This document shows positions 1-13,198 of a DNA stretch of 64,000 nt, in pieces. The notes beneath the pieces are model-generated. The model worked only from the letters and a program-made list of their open reading frames with translations. It was not told where the DNA came from and ran no database searches. Every line of letters starts with the position of its first letter. Position 1 is the stretch's first letter. The translations under genes and the position numbers were made by a program. The stretch comes from Pelobates cultripes. Its lineage: Eukaryota; Chordata; Amphibia; Anura; Pelobatidae. The stretch is taken from the NCBI GenBank assembly GCA_933207985.1, contig OW240918.1, forward strand, positions 18,047,619 to 18,111,618. Reading direction: 5' to 3'.

Positions 1-330
1 AGGTGTGCGAGGTGCAGGCAGATAGGAAGATGAGCCTTGCTGTCACATTCATTATAGACTGTAGCAGGGCAAGTCGGGAGTACACAAGACCACTGAGAAG
101 CAGATTTCAGTAGTTAAGGTGAGGGAGGACAGCGGCATGAACCAGCACCTTAACTGCATCCAGCATTAAGTATACGCGGATGCGCGCTATGTTTTTGAGA
201 AGGAAACTGCAGGATTTGAAGCTTATCTGGGCATGAGGGGTGAGGGAGAGGTCAGAGTCAAAGAGGCAGCAAGTCTGTGAGGTGGAGTTCATGGTGGCGC
301 TGTTAATGTGGACCAGATCTGCCAGTTGTT
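1..330 (-). mobile_element. LINE reverse-transcriptase fragment, truncated by window edge
   Basis: Read on the minus strand, positions 292 to 107 encode a peptide with the segments LLKNIARIRVYL and VLVHAAVLPHLNY. The same segments, better preserved, occur on the plus strand at 50.6-50.8 kb (KNIARIRPYL, VLVHAAVLSLLDYC), so both belong to one LINE family. The segment resembles the part of RT just C-terminal to the catalytic core in L2/CR1/Rex-type LINEs, which is knowledge of the family. The matching DNA continues to position 1 (GGCTCATCTTCCT on the minus strand), so the copy leaves the window. It is a pseudogene fragment; the exact clade is not settled. Confidence 0.6.
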
Positions 331-339
331 TTAATGTTA

Positions 340-3300
340 TGCCTTATCAGTGTATAACAGAAAAATATAGAGAAAACATACCATTTGTGCATTGGCTCAT
401 ATAACACAGTAGGCAGCAAGGAGTTGAAAAGTTTATTCTGAAATGTTAAATAATTTGAAAATATAAAACTGAGTCCTATGTGAGCACATCCATTGATACC
501 AGGAATGTACTCTAATAATTAAAACACATATATTTCTCATAGTCATTTGGATTGAACAATGTAATAATATAATCCACCTTTACTACAAAACAACGCTCTG
601 TCATGTTTGTCACGTCAGCATCCCCTTAGCTGTCTGAAATAGCATACATTACTCTTTAAAATGAAGAGATAAAATAAACTGTTATAGAAAGATACAATTA
701 ACGAGACAACTAAGTTGACTTCTGGCATGTTTACTGTATAACTATTTCCAGGATTTCCAAAGAAAAGGCAGGTTATAAAGCACAACATCAACTTATCTGA
801 TTAAAATAAATTTTCATCAATAGAACTGACCTTCCAATGTGTGCCAACAAACAAACGCTTCTTTTTTGTTTGCCAGTCATTTTACATTACTGAGAGTGAT
901 GTATTCAAATATAAAATAAAAAATGAGAATAACAGTTTGTTTAGTGACCTTTCTACTCAAGAAAGATAAATTCTAAGACACCATATTGTGAATAAGAAAG
1001 TATGTGATAAATATCAACTCTGGCCAAGACTAACATTTCAAAGTTATGAAAAGCTTCCATTGATTATAAAGCTTCTTACAATTCTTTTCTTAAGACAAGG
1101 TATGTAATGGATAAGGTTGTGTGAACATAGATTTGTGATTTTTTTTTGTAAATGTCAAAAATTACAATTACACAAGATAATAACAGCAGGATGATAGAGA
1201 ATTGTAATGATTTGGGGACTTCCAATTAAAATATTGTTGTTGTTATTTATTGAATTAAATATATCTTTATGATCATTAAAAAAATAATGTACCATTTTAC
1301 AAATGCCTCACTAGTGTTTAATCCATATGCCTCAGATAAAATCCAATTTGAACAAATATGAGTAAAAATAATGAGAATATTATACCACAATCTATTGAAA
1401 CCAGCTATTTAAAAATGAAAGCAAAACAACAAATGTGTGTTTTTAGTGAATTATTTGGGAATGATAAATACAAATATAATTTAATTGTATTATAGCTGTG
1501 TTGATCCATTTGTCTATTACAAAATGTTGGAGAATGTGTTAGCATTGTACACATAATTACTAAAATGGCATGTACCAAATTCACAGAGCAAAATATATTT
1601 CAACAGCTTAGTGATCAATTTCTTCTTCTTACAATTCGTCTCTTTTGGAACTCAGCTATAGTAATAACTTGTATATTTGAACCTTCATTCCACATTTTTA
1701 ATTTGTAAGTTAGAGTTAAGTTGCCAGAAGCTGAGCTATGTTTTCTCATGTAATAATATTAATACGAATGCATAACAGACTTTCACAGCAATATAATTCA
1801 CACACTGAACCATGATGGTATGGACATGTTGTGTGTCACTGTGTGTTTGTGTAAGTAGGATAATATTTGTGGGGAGGGTCAGTTTGTGAATGCTCCACTG
1901 CCCATATTTCCCTTGTGCCCTTCTGCCCATATTTCTATATTTTCTCCTTTAGTCCATCTTGCTATATCCCCATATTCCCCTTTGTAGCTCTGTGCTTATG
2001 TCCAAACCGTCCATATTCTCCCTTTCTGTCCCACTGCCAGTAATTTCCCTTGTCTATTTCTGTCCTTGTCTGTAACCTGTGTATCTCTGCATATATTGAT
2101 TTATTTGTGTCTTTCAGTGCATATTTCCCCTTTCTTTACTTTTTTGTAAGAATGAGAATCCTGAGAGCTGTCACTCCCATCAGCAATTCTGTACTATTAG
2201 CTGCTATACCTTTTCATATATAAATAGATAGACAGACCAACTGACCACCTGACCAACAGATTTATATAGAGATAGATAGAATAGCAATAACAATCAGTGT
2301 ATGTGTGCAAGGTGTTTAAACAGTGATGTTAAGTGCTATAAAGGATCAACTTAAAACACTTCACACTGTGTGCATGACTTAAAACCAAATTCTGTGTTGT
2401 GCTAGAAACCTTATATGAGTGAAACAACTTTAAAGTGAAACATTATATCTTTTTTAAAGTTCAATTTGTACAAAAAACTATGTTTTCCTTAAAAAATCTG
2501 AAATTATTTCTAATACATAAGAGTATTTTCTTTATTCACATGTTCTAAAACAGAAAATTAGACACAAATCTATAGTGTAAACTGTGTAACATAAATGAAC
2601 CTTTATATCCCCCCTCAATAGTGCACTCACATTCACCAGAGCCTTTTTTCCAGATCTGGGTGAAAACAGCTTTCTGGGAGAGGGGAAACACTCTACATGG
2701 GTCTTGATATATGTCTTTATGTAGGAACAGGAGCAACAAATAAATGAAGAAATCAGGGTTGCCTCCATAATGTTACACCATTGAATTTCAAACAAAGAAA
2801 GCTAAAATCAAATGCTTACATCAAGCTGTTGTGAACTGAATATAGATGAGAGCCACAATTAGTGCTTTGTATAGGAGTCCCAGCTTAAAACTGCTGCTTG
2901 TGAAAAACCTTGTAGTTCCATTCATGTAGTGTAGAGAAAGGCCCTCCTACTCATCCTTATTATTCTGATTGGTTCTCTCACTGAGGGTTATAACTTTATG
3001 TTGCTCCGCCTTCTTTTATCGTATATACAATTGTATTTAGTTTGATCAAAGTTTGATCAAAGTGCGGATCTCATAAAGTGAAAGGAAACATTGTGCACCA
3101 TACGATAGCATGAGCTGACCTTCATATAATCACATTAAAAAAGAGGTAATGCAAGGAAACATATAAGGAACATAATTTCATAACTCATTTTTAGAAATAC
3201 CTTGCCTTGCCTGTTGACTTGAACTTGCACATGCTTGTTCACACCCACAAAGCCTGCTTCAGTCTTGTCTGTGATTTTCCAGTCAGCAGACTTTAAATCC

Positions 3301-4786
3301 CTGAACTACATAGCTTATAGCCTGGAGAACTTGGGCTGAAAGTCCTGCATGCCCGTATTGTGCATGCTCACATCTCAAAATCAGAGGCTTTTAGAGGAGT
3401 CTTCTCCAGCAGAGACTGAAAATCTGTGCTGGGGAAAAAGGAAAAGACTTGCAAATGCTGAAGACAGCATATCTTCAGATTTTGCGAGCTGTCTTGAGAT
3501 ATACCACCATTGAAAAATATGCAGCAACTAATGCATGTATACTTTCATTATGGGTATATCCACTAAACATAAACAGAGCTTTTTTCACATTGTAGTGTTT
3601 TTTCAAACACACCCATTATAAATTATGACTCAGGTCATAAAGAATTTTTGTAAAGAACTAAACATTAAATCAATTTTCTTTACTACAATGCAATAAAGCA
3701 ATTACAAATACTTATATAAAAATTATATGAAATAGAGTGGAAGTATTTATATATCTGTATTATATGTGTATCTAAAATGATGTATCTAAAATGATGATAT
3801 GTGACATATCTACTGATGTATATTCATATTCACTGCTGGTAAAGTTGAAGCAATTCAACTACAGTTTCTAAACTAAAATAACAAAAATAAAGAGTAAGTG
3901 CTGGTAATCATTCTGCAAATGGTTTTTAGTATATGGTGAACATAGTCTCCAAGTAAAGTAACCCTGTAGGCTAAGGAGAGAAGAGAACTATCTATTGCCT
4001 GAGGTAGCTAAATACATCATAGCGAAAAGAGACCTCGAAGTATTCATAGTGTCTTGTCTGAGTGCCAAGTTATCATACAGCCCTTAGGAAGACATGCTCA
4101 GAACATTTAGCACTAAGAGCCGCTAGAGGGAATATGGGACATTTGCCTGATGACAAAACCTTGTGCCCTGATTAAACCTTATATAGATATAGATAAAGTC
4201 TTATATATGAACAAGCATGAATTATATATCTAAATATAAACATAAACAGTGGAATTCCGAAATTATACACTTCTTTAGGATAGCATGTGTGGTTAGTAGA
4301 AGCCCTGCTGTTGGTCCCCACTCATAAAATACTCATAAAAAAATTGTAAAAAAAAAAAAATACTGCTTACTGCTTCACTTAAAGGTAATTTTAACAGTGG
4401 AAAAAAATTTCCATTTACCTTAAATAAATGAGTAAAGACCTTGACACTGGCAAAATAAATGCTGGGAAAGATAAACCCCTCACCACCATTAAATGTAAGT
4501 AAATATATAAATAAAAAATAACTAATTTACCACTGTTAAGAAATAAATAAACCAAAATATAAAAAAAAAATCTAAATCTAAGTTATTTCAATCAAACCCC
4601 AAATACATCAATTCATCTATGATTTACCTGTGGAGTCTTATTCGATAATTGAAAAATAACTATTACTTCATGTTAGCTTTGAATTAAATTGCTATGTAGT
4701 GGATGAGTGCATACACTGGATCTTGTATGAATTGACCCCAGAAATATGTATGTATGTTAAGGTGAGTGCAGCCATTCTGGTTTCAT
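340..4786. other. AT-rich non-coding stretch, no gene seen
   Basis: No open frame here looks like a known protein. The stretch holds A/T runs, a GATA-rich simple repeat near 2220-2285 and ordinary low-complexity DNA. A segment near 3390-3520 (GCTGGGGAAAAAGGAAAAG and flanks) resembles 20360-20440, suggesting an old dispersed repeat of unknown class. Confidence 0.5.
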
Positions 4787-4892
4787 ATATACACTTCTAA
4801 TCAAAATTATTCTATCCCCATTGAAAATCAGGTTTATTGTCAAATTTTCTAGACTTTCAGCTGTGTGCAATAAACAAAAAAAGCAAAACAAA

Positions 4893-4896
4893 ATAA

Positions 4897-4945
<49 letters not shown>
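4893..4945. repeat. (TA)n microsatellite in the Tc1-like left arm
   Basis: Alternating TA run, slightly interrupted (one ACATA), inside the left inverted repeat of the Tc1-like element. The right arm lacks it, so it grew after insertion. Confidence 0.85.
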
Positions 4946-5717
4946 ACATTTTAATAGCTCAACACAATAAATGTTTCAAGAGGTTAACTCAAATTCAACT
5001 GAAAATGCAACTTATAATGACTTCTCCAGTCTCAAAATCAACTGAGTTCTAGCGATAATCCTAATGCTAATTTAGCATTACTTTATCTATAGGATAAGCA
5101 ATGTAGTTTTTGTAATTGACTATGAAGGTCTATTGCTGGAGCACCCCACTTGCAGTCACTGATTAGTTTTGCTATCCATCCAGTTCAAGTTAATTACCAT
5201 GATAAATATATACTGGAGACCCACATGTCAATTACACCCCCTGTAACTCAGCGATAAGTATGTAATAACAACAAACAACCAATACAGAGACTGCACACCA
5301 AAGATGAAATAAACACTGTATAAGAGATACAAAGAGTACAATCCAGCAAACGAACAGAGTAAAATTCCTTTAAATCGAGTGAAAGGCCCCCCCATATTTC
5401 TGTTACTACTGCACCCTTAATCAAGGGATTGTTACTTGCTTTAAACATATTGTATTCTTTGCTGTATTGAATCTTGTATTTGGCTTTTAATGGTTTTGAT
5501 TAATAAAGTGTTTACCTTACTATATCTTTGGTTTGCTATCTAACTCAAACCATGTCTCTTCCAACATTTACCTGCCCCCTAACTAATAACTACTAATACT
5601 ACAATATTAAATCTTTCCTCAGTCAAACTGTGACGTATGCCAAGGTTCATAAATAAATCACCAATTTTGAATGAAAATAAATAAATCATTCAACCCCTTC
5701 ATGATAAGCATCTTTAG

Positions 5718-6682
5718 TTCTTAATAGAACACCTTTTTGCTGTTACGACTGCTGCAAATGAGAAGCATAGTTCGACACCCACGTCTGACAGCATGCCTGA
5801 GGAATCTTTCTTATGAGCGATGGACTCCAGTTTATAATATTCTAAAGTTTGTGTGCTGCAACCGCCTTCTTCAAATCCCACCAGAGATTTTCGATGGGAT
5901 TCAAGTCAGGTAACTTGATGTCCACTGTAGACTACTTGTGCAACCAAGCTTTGTTGGAATTTGAGTTATGCTTGAGATCATTGTCTTGTTGGAAGGTCCA
6001 ATGATGCCTCAACTTCAGCTTACAAACAGATAGCATGATGTTTTCTCCTAGGATATCCTACTTTAATTAATCCATATTGCCTTCCACATGCTGCAGGTTT
6101 TCAGTGCCACGGGATGCAAAGCAGCCCCAGAGCATCATTGATCCACCAGCACTGTAGGCAGAGTGTTCTTTTCAGCATATGTTTCATTCTTCTTCCTTCA
6201 GACAAACCACTGATCCACTGGGACAAAAAGTTAAATTTTTGTTTCATCGCTCCACAGAACTGAATCCCAAAATGTCTGTTGCTTATTTATATGACTATGA
6301 GCTTATTGGAGCCGACTTTTCTTGTGCTTTTGGGTCAGTAGTGGTGTATATTTTGGAATTCTGGAAAGGAAACCTTCTTCATTTAGATCTTACTGTGCTC
6401 ACTGAAACCTCAGTGCCTGTTGCCACCAAGTCTTGTTGCAGGTCTGTTGTAGTTACTCGAGTGGCTGCAACCAGAATTTTCAGAAATCTGGTTGCAGCCA
6501 CTGATAGCTTCCTTTATCTGCCCTGTCCACATAATGTAACCATGGTCTCTTCAACTTTGAATTTGTGAACTATGTGGTGTCTCAAATAACATCCAGTGCC
6601 TTTGCTATCTTTTTGAATCCTGTTTGTGAAGGGCGATGATCTCTTCACTTAACTTTGCCGACTATTCTTTTGACTTAGCCAT
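5718..6682 (-). pseudogene. Tc1-type transposase pseudogene
   Basis: On the minus strand the remnant starts at an ATG at 6682 (MAKSKE, then a stop). It keeps GSMMLWGCFASRGT near 6150, FQQDNDLKH near 5990 and DLNPIENLWW near 5890. These match the Tc1-group blocks around the second Asp and the final Glu of the DDE catalytic triad. The intact family protein is about 340 residues and cuts and pastes DNA at TA sites in the nucleus. Several frameshifts and stops separate the blocks, so no active enzyme can be made. Only this degraded strand carries the motifs; the 129-residue open frame on the opposite strand at 6179-6568 is a shadow. Confidence 0.85.
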
Positions 6683-7065
6683 ATTTATAACATGAAGTCA
6701 AATGTGACACTCAACAAATCCCTAGCCAGTTCAGATATTTCAAGTATTCTAGTTCAAGGACACCTGGTGCAACTAATGAAGCCCTTGATTAGGTACATCA
6801 GGTATGCTTCAGACAACTCCTGTTTTGCCCGTTTGTGATGTTGCGAGAGATTCCATTTGGGGGGGATTGAATAATTCTGAGACTGGAGAAGCATTATAAG
6901 TTGCATTTTCAGTTGAATTTTGGGGAAACCACTTTAAGCATTCATTGTGTTTAGCTATTTCAATTGCTTCTATTTGATGTGTTAATTGCAAACATCTGAA
7001 AGACTGTAAATATCAACAATAAACCTGATGTCAGGATCCTATCCTGACAACCAAAATTATGTTTT

Positions 7066-8860
7066 TTTTTATTCTGTTTCATTACAACAGTTTCAGTTTT
7101 ACACAACTAGTGGCCTCCCTAACCACTAGGACAGATCTTTCCTTCTCTCTACCTCACGTGCCTGGACTGATTACTTATCCTACAAAAGACCACACCCAGC
7201 TCAATACTTGGCCCTTACATTGAAGTTGATGGTCTACCTGAATGATTTTGATCCTGGCTCTTGTCTACTTTACATTTCCAAGCTGCTTGATACCAACAAG
7301 ATCAATGCCACTACTCTACTTTATCCTATAAACCTGCTTTATACCTACCTGATCTATGTTTTAAACCTTTGTTACTAACCTGCTTTATTACCTTCAAGAG
7401 TTACAGAATAAGCATGAAGGACTATTTCATACAAGATATGTATGACCCTCTGCGAGAATGTCTGCGAGAATGTCTTTTTGCTATCAAACCTGTGTCTTAT
7501 CTCCATTCATGTCACTTTAAATCCTGTATCACAATTCAACTTTGAATTCTTTTATAAATTCTTTGTTTTGTGGTGCAAACAATTGACACAGACTCTTGCG
7601 TTGCCCCAACAGCAAGTACAAGATAAGCAAATACATAAATGAACAAATAGAGGGCATGGTGGATCACTGCACACATTTTTATTTTTTAGTAGTAGCCAGT
7701 TCACATGGTTTTCAAACATGTCTAAGGTGTATAGCAAAACTTAAGACGTGGTTGATGTGGGTTGTATAGACATGAGTGGTATGCGGGTGCGTGGCTTAAA
7801 ACTTGCTGGTGTGACTTGCGCGTTTACAATAAACAATTAATAAACAAGTAGGGTGTTCGGCTAGCTGGTATGTCGTTATGAGATTAGTGAGTAACAAATT
7901 ATCTGAGCTGCGGCCTATTAGGTGCTGTACATGCTAGTTATCAAGATGCAAGGAGAAAAAAAACAATATCAAACACATTTAAGATGGAGACAGGCTGATA
8001 AAGGAGTTAAGTGTGAGCGGACTTGGCATTCGGGCTGGGTACAATTCTTGCCGTTATTGTTATGAGGGACCTATGAGCTTGCTATATTCAGTGATGACTG
8101 AGAGCCTATGGAATCAGATTCTAAAAGAAAATAAGACTAGATATATAGGCAACAGGCTTGTTAATAACGAAACAAAAAACCCTGAGATAGTAATCCCTAG
8201 AACGTGGCTTCCCTGTGTGAAGCAAGGTCCTTGCTAGACATGTCAGGCAATGAAGAGATTTATGCATTATATATGGAATTGTGCTGTAAAGAAGACAACT
8301 GCCTAAATAAGCAAAGATAAATTAAAAAAAATGAATTCAAGTGGGCCTTGCTGTTGGGAGTCCACCCTGGGGTGTGTAGCCGATGTCGGTTAATGTCAGG
8401 CCTGCCACTCTGCTGCCCAAACATTTTTTCCCCTGGCTGGTAATTAGTTGTGTAGTCGCATGTATGAGTGTGCACCAGTGCAGTGTAGTCTTGTAGTTAG
8501 TGAGTGTGTGTGGGAGGTGCGGTCGATGGGAGTGCCTGGTGTATGATGAGATTGTGGCGCTAAGGTCGAGTATTTCTAGCCAGGTGTATGTTAGTAAATC
8601 CTACATGGCATATCACATTAGAGGTCGACATTGATAAGATAAAGTCAATCATATTAAATTAAAGTAGTCAAATTAAGGTGGGAACAAAGAGTAGGTAACA
8701 ACAGTAGCTAAGTAGCAATAGGGTTAATATTGATTAGGCATATTATCAGCATTTGTAAGTGTTAAACACAGTTCGGACCGTTATGAATAGGTTTTGTATT
8801 GACTGTCCTGACCGCGTCTGGGTGACACTTGGAGAGCGATTTGCAACATGTGTGGTGCCC
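7066..8860. other. Unassigned stretch between the Tc1-like element and the L1 ORF1
   Basis: No recognisable protein. From about 7740 to 8860 the DNA is richer in GC and in TG/CA steps than the flanks, as expected of a once CpG-rich mobile element. It lies directly downstream of the L1 ORF1 remnant on the minus strand, so it may be decayed inter-ORF or ORF2 sequence of the same element. I could not find endonuclease or RT motifs to prove it. Confidence 0.35.
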
Positions 8861-8864
8861 ATGT

Positions 8865-9966
8865 TCATGTCGTCTTGTCAGGTGTCCCGTGCAACTGCCC
8901 GTCGCAGTTCATGCGGTAACGGCAACGTATGGGTCGGCAACGTATGCCTTGTGGTATGAACGGGACAATTCTGGTCGGGTCCCATCTGTGCTGCGGAGAT
9001 ACTGGGTTCTGGCTCTTCTTGCCTTTTGGGTTGAGGGAGTCCATAGGTAGGCCCAATGATTGGAGGAGCGGTGCCGCATCGCACAAGCCCGTACCTGATG
9101 CGAGTTTGTACCCTGCTGGACTGTCAGGGTGTGGGATGGTCGCCAGCGGTATCTGAGGCCCTTTTGGTGGAGAAGTATGGTAAGTGGCTGGAGGGTTCGT
9201 CTCCATGACAAAGTGCTGTTGGAGAGGTCGACGCAGAAACTCAGTGCCTTGTTATCAAATTATAGGGGTGTCCTGCTCCGCAGGGCGTCCAGTACTGCTG
9301 TTTTGTCAATTCCATTCCGGAAAGCAACTATGGCGTCCCTGGTGGTCCCAGTAGGTGCCTTTGGGGATTTGGGGATCCTGAAAAGGTAGTCAGAGTGCAT
9401 GTGATCTGCCTGTGCGGGTGGCAGAATTGTCGCGAGCAGGCGTTTGATGACCTGTGGTAGTTCTGCATCTGTTATTTCCTCCGGAGTCCCCTAATTTTCA
9501 GGTTGTTACGCCATCTGGCGTCTTCGTGCTCGGCCATGCGGTATTCGTGGGAACGTTGTTGTATCTGCAGATCCTGCACAGTACGTTTGAGTTCCTTTAT
9601 GTCCCCGGTATTTGTTTCGGTACGGTTCTCCATTGTATTTAGGCGGGTGGTCACCCCCTTTAGATCTCTCCTCAGTGCAGTAATGTCCTTGTGGATTTCG
9701 TCATGGTGATCCGCTTATAATTGCTTAAGGATCGCCACTGTCACTGGTGTGGAGTCCGGTGTGGTGTTGGTCGGTGGTGAGGGCTTTTCCGCCGCGTGGA
9801 CTGGTAAGTATTCCTCCCCTGAGAGGTCATAGGAGAAGTCCTAGCATCCCCCGTGGAGTGCCGCCATGTTGGCTTTGTTTGTGCCTCGGGCCTGCCTCCA
9901 CATGTCTCCTATGGTGAGTCCCGGGTTGTTTTTCCCCGGGTTTGTTTTTTTCGTTTTGCGTCCCAT
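8865..9966 (-). pseudogene. L1-type LINE ORF1 pseudogene
   Basis: Reading the minus strand from ATG at 9966 gives a basic start (MGRKTKKTNPGK), an acidic middle, then a coiled-coil stretch (TTRLNTMENRTE near 9650). Next comes the RRM entry block RWRNNLKIRG near 9490. After a one-base frameshift the frame continues with TPEEITDAELPQVI and LFRIPKSPKAPTGTTRD. A C-terminal block, FCVDLSNSTLSWRR and LRYRWRPSHTL, follows near 9150-9240. This coiled coil-RRM-C-terminal-domain order is that of L1 ORF1 protein, a trimeric RNA chaperone that coats LINE RNA. In-frame stops near 9841 and 9719, a later stop near 9264 and the frameshift near 9485 make it a pseudogene. The endpoint near 8865 is the last open codon and is approximate. 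Confidence 0.85.
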
Positions 9967-10106
9967 TTCGTTAGGGTTTTTGCCGGGGGTTTCTGCCGTG
10001 GTTTAGGCATAGTTAGTATGGGTATTTTTATGTTTTTACTCGTTTGTGCCTAGGAGCTCCAGGGTATTGCGGCCGCTCGTCTCGGCTGTCAAGCTCCGCC
10101 CCCCTC
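9967..10106 (-). mobile_element. 5' leader of the L1-type element
   Basis: Upstream of the ORF1 start on the minus strand the sequence is GC-rich and begins with GAGGGGGGCGGAGCTTGAC near 10106, typical of the 5' end of vertebrate L1 elements. Just above 10106 the DNA returns to AT-rich background. The copy thus keeps its true 5' end, which is unusual because LINE copies are normally 5'-truncated. Confidence 0.6.
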
Positions 10107-10254
10107 AACTTTGAATTCTATGTGTCGTCTTAATCAGAAATGTTTTAGACTTGAGAAATGGAGGTTCTCCCGAAAGTTTGTCATTAAAAAATTCTTAGTC
10201 CAATAAAAAAGGTATTACAAGATACAAATTGTATCTGTTTTTTTACATATATAT

Positions 10255-10715
10255 ATATAGTGGGACCTCGGTTTACAAACGCCTTGGTTAACATAATTTT
10301 CGGTTTACAAATGAAAATCCATTGAAAATAATGCATCGGTTTACAAAAAATTTTGCAATACAAAGCAAGTTTCCCCAGGATGCATTGCACCTGAGAGGTT
10401 TATAGCACCGCCCCCTGCATGTTGGAGGTGTGGAAGTGTTGGAGTGGCTTTTGCATCGAGTTTTGGAGCCAATCTGGAAATTGTTTGCAGCTGTGTTGGG
10501 AATTTTTTGTGCACTTCTCCAGCTGTGGAAAGGTAGGGAGCTGAGCTTCATCGTTTGCATGCCTTTTATTGTGTGTTCTGCATTGTGGGTTGGTTTCCAT
10601 GTCAGCTCATTTTTACTTTTTTTCTGACCTCCAGAACGGATTAATTGGTTTTCATTGCATTCCTATGGAAAACTGCTTTTCGATTTACACGTTTTTCGAA
10701 ATAAAAAACGTTGAT
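10255..10715. mobile_element. Tigger/pogo-like MITE
   Basis: The left end TGGGACCTCGGTTTACAAAC follows a TA run. CGGTTTACAAA recurs twice nearby. The right part contains GAACGGATTAATTGG, ATTCCTATGGAAAACTGC and CGATTTACACGTTTTTCG. This pattern (repeated CGGTTTACRAA, 'AATCCGTTC') is familiar from pogo/Tigger-type terminal sequences of Tc1/mariner elements. No transposase is present. The right boundary is approximate; the 65- to 90-residue open frames inside are spurious. Confidence 0.5.
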
Positions 10716-12885
10716 TGATTGGTTGGCTTGATCTGCTGATCCACATTCTTTGTGATCAACTCTTCCTTTTAATTTTAAAAATGATTGTGGTGACAGACAG
10801 GTGCCCCATCCCCATGGGACTTTTCCTTCCAACGGTATTTTGAGGACTGCATATTACCTACCAGAGATGTGTTTCATTTATAAAGCTTTTGATGGATTCA
10901 TTGATATTTTTTTAAAGTTGCATCCACATTATAGAAATTCAGCTTTATTTGATTCACATGGTTAACCTTAATCCCCAATATTTATTGTTTTTTCTTTCTA
11001 GTAACAAATTCTAATAAAATCTGTCAAATTTGAAATAAATGAGCACTCCCAATAGATTTCATTTTCTCAGCTCATATAAATGAAATACAAAGCACTTTGT
11101 AAACGTTTTTGGTTTTCCATCCTTCAGTACACAGACATGTTAATATAATTCAGTTTTTTTTCACTTAATCTGCTGTTAACTTCGTGATGAGGGCAATTGG
11201 TCTGATGCTTTAATGTTTTTTTCTCCTATTAACACTGCTGAGGTGGAACTACACTCATCACTACACTTCATCCAGATAATCAAACCTTTTTAGTTAATGC
11301 TGAACTGCAATTGTAATAGGTTGATAGACCAGTCAACCTAGTAGGACCTTGGCCTTAGGTAAAGCTCTTTTCTTGGAATTGGTATATAGTGAAAATGCAC
11401 AGCACAATTACCTGTGCTGTTCAAGACATAAAAATACAATACACACTGACAGTTTGGGAGACGAAAATCTAATTGTTTAATTATGAATTCTGAAACCACT
11501 TTCTTTTATTTCATGACCTAAAGCATCTCTGGTGATTTTTCAGTGCATTGCTGCTTTGACCACTGTAATGAAAAAGTAGATGAGCCAATATGATGAACCA
11601 ATATGGTGTAAAACAAACTTTAATACCGGGCTCTGTAGGGAACTTCAAGGTACAAGTTTATTGCTGACCCATAACCTCTATTAAAGTACACATAACTTAC
11701 CCCACAAGTAAAACTACAAGAAATACATTCTCTGTTTATGACTTAACAATACTTAGCACTTCATTTAAGGTCAGTTAAATAAGTTTCAAGGTGTTTATAA
11801 AACAAAAACCTCTTAATTACTCAGCAATTTGAAGCTTCAATTAATTTCTAATATTGTTATTTACATTGTTATATATATATATATATTAGTATATATACAT
11901 TATACATATTTAACAACTCGGCATTTGTTTTAAAAAATATTTATTTGTGATATTTTGTTTTAGCTTACAATGCACTAATATAAGAATTGCTACTGAAAGT
12001 ATCTCTCTTGCAGATGTACTTAGTTATTTATTGATTTACTTTCTTGGTGGGTGTTTTTTTTTTACTTTTTATTTATTTATATTGGCTTGTGGAATGTAAT
12101 AATGTGGACATGTGTAGCAAAAAATCACTTGCACACATCTGTCAATCACATTTTTGTTGGAAATGACCAACTGAATAAAGTGTAGCAATTAAAATAATAA
12201 ATAGCCTACCACAATAATAACTGAAGTTGAAGTAAGACATGAATTCTTCAGGGTGAGTTTTGCACAACACACGCTTTTATTCAAAATAATCGATACTTAA
12301 GTAAAATAAAGAAAAACAAACATTGTTAATCCTATTTGATGACTTCAAAAAAATGTTGGAAAGCTTTTGAAACAATAAGGGGAGCAATGTCCAATGTATA
12401 TACCTTCGGGATTCTTTTATAATCATTATAAGAGTCACAATGTAAAATACATTGATAATGAGGTTATCGAAAGGAATCAACATATAACATATAGCCTAAC
12501 ATTGGTTATATACCTGTACATGGTAGATGTTAGACAAAGTTGTTTTATCTTGTAACTACTTCTCAAAGTTGGACAAAGCTGTAGTGAAAATGATAAGTAA
12601 TATGCTCTATCTGCGAGAGTAGATCTCTTTTAATGTTAGAACAGACTGGTGTCTGCCATTATCTTATCCTTTTGACCATGATAAGAGTTTTAACTGTATT
12701 CCAGGCAGCTAAAAATTAATTACACAGAAAATCAGAATAGAGCTTTAAATGATTCACTTAGCCACGCAACATAATCTTTCCAAATGCAGGTATTTTGCTC
12801 CAGTAAAATGTACAAAAGTCAAAACTAATAAGTACTACATATATGTTTGATGTAGATATATATATATATATATATATATATTTGT
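10716..12885. other. AT-rich non-coding stretch
   Basis: No gene or clear repeat was seen apart from TA-rich simple sequence at about 11870-11890 and 12855-12880; the latter abuts the 3' end of the Ngaro-like element. Confidence 0.5.
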
Positions 12886-13008
12886 GTAAGGGGCAAATAG
12901 CCGTATATGGAGTAAGGTTCCAGCATAAGCGTAGGATAGTATAAAGGGAGCAAGTCGGTTGTGGTGTGCCAAGACCGACGATACGGTAGGCCTGTAAGTA
13001 AAGAGGGC
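12886..13008 (-). repeat. Split repeat B2 (3' terminus) of the Ngaro-like element
   Basis: Terminal copy of B on the minus strand. It ends at a (TA)n run (12855-12880), which may be host sequence or a post-insertion expansion. Confidence 0.87.
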
Positions 13009-13081
13009 CCACCAAGGAGTAAGAAAGTAAAGTAAATGGAAAGAAAAGAGAAAGTGTTGAAATGAGGAGTGGGTGGGAGGG

Positions 13082-13194
13082 TCATTCTGATGCTAACCTC
13101 AAGCGATATGGAGTCAGGTAAGGGGTGTCCCTTATATAGGGGAGTGAATTAATTTAAGCCCCTTCCACAAATACAGGCCAAACAGCCTTAATAC
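13082..13194 (-). repeat. Split repeat A2 of the Ngaro-like element
   Basis: Internal copy of the 113-bp 5' terminal repeat, flanked by B1 (4 bp away) and B2 (73 bp away). Conserved TATATA core as in A1. Confidence 0.88.
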
Positions 13195-13198
13195 TTGA

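Larger units (their letters stand above)
4790..7065 (-). mobile_element. Decayed Tc1-like transposon with long terminal inverted repeats
   Basis: The outer left end (about 4790-5050) and the outer right end (about 6870-7060) are inverted copies: TTATAATGACTTCTCCAGTC on the left matches GACTGGAGAAGCATTATAA on the right, and CAGGTTTATTGT matches ACAATAAACCTG. Between them lies a minus-strand Tc1-type transposase remnant. The left arm is interrupted by a (TA)n microsatellite near 4895-4945. About 600 bp of unrelated DNA (about 5050-5680) separates the left arm from the transposase, probably a later insertion. The right tip is altered by the short palindrome GTCAGGATCCTATCCTGAC (7030-7048). TSDs could not be fixed. 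Confidence 0.75.

Noticed and set aside
6179..6568. 129-codon plus-strand open frame
   Set aside because: Antisense shadow of the decayed Tc1 transposase.
7028..7640. TGTCAGGATC start at the right end of the first Tc1-like element, like the sushi-type LTR
   Set aside because: The match is short, part of a small palindrome, and no LTR end, TATA box or TSD follows.
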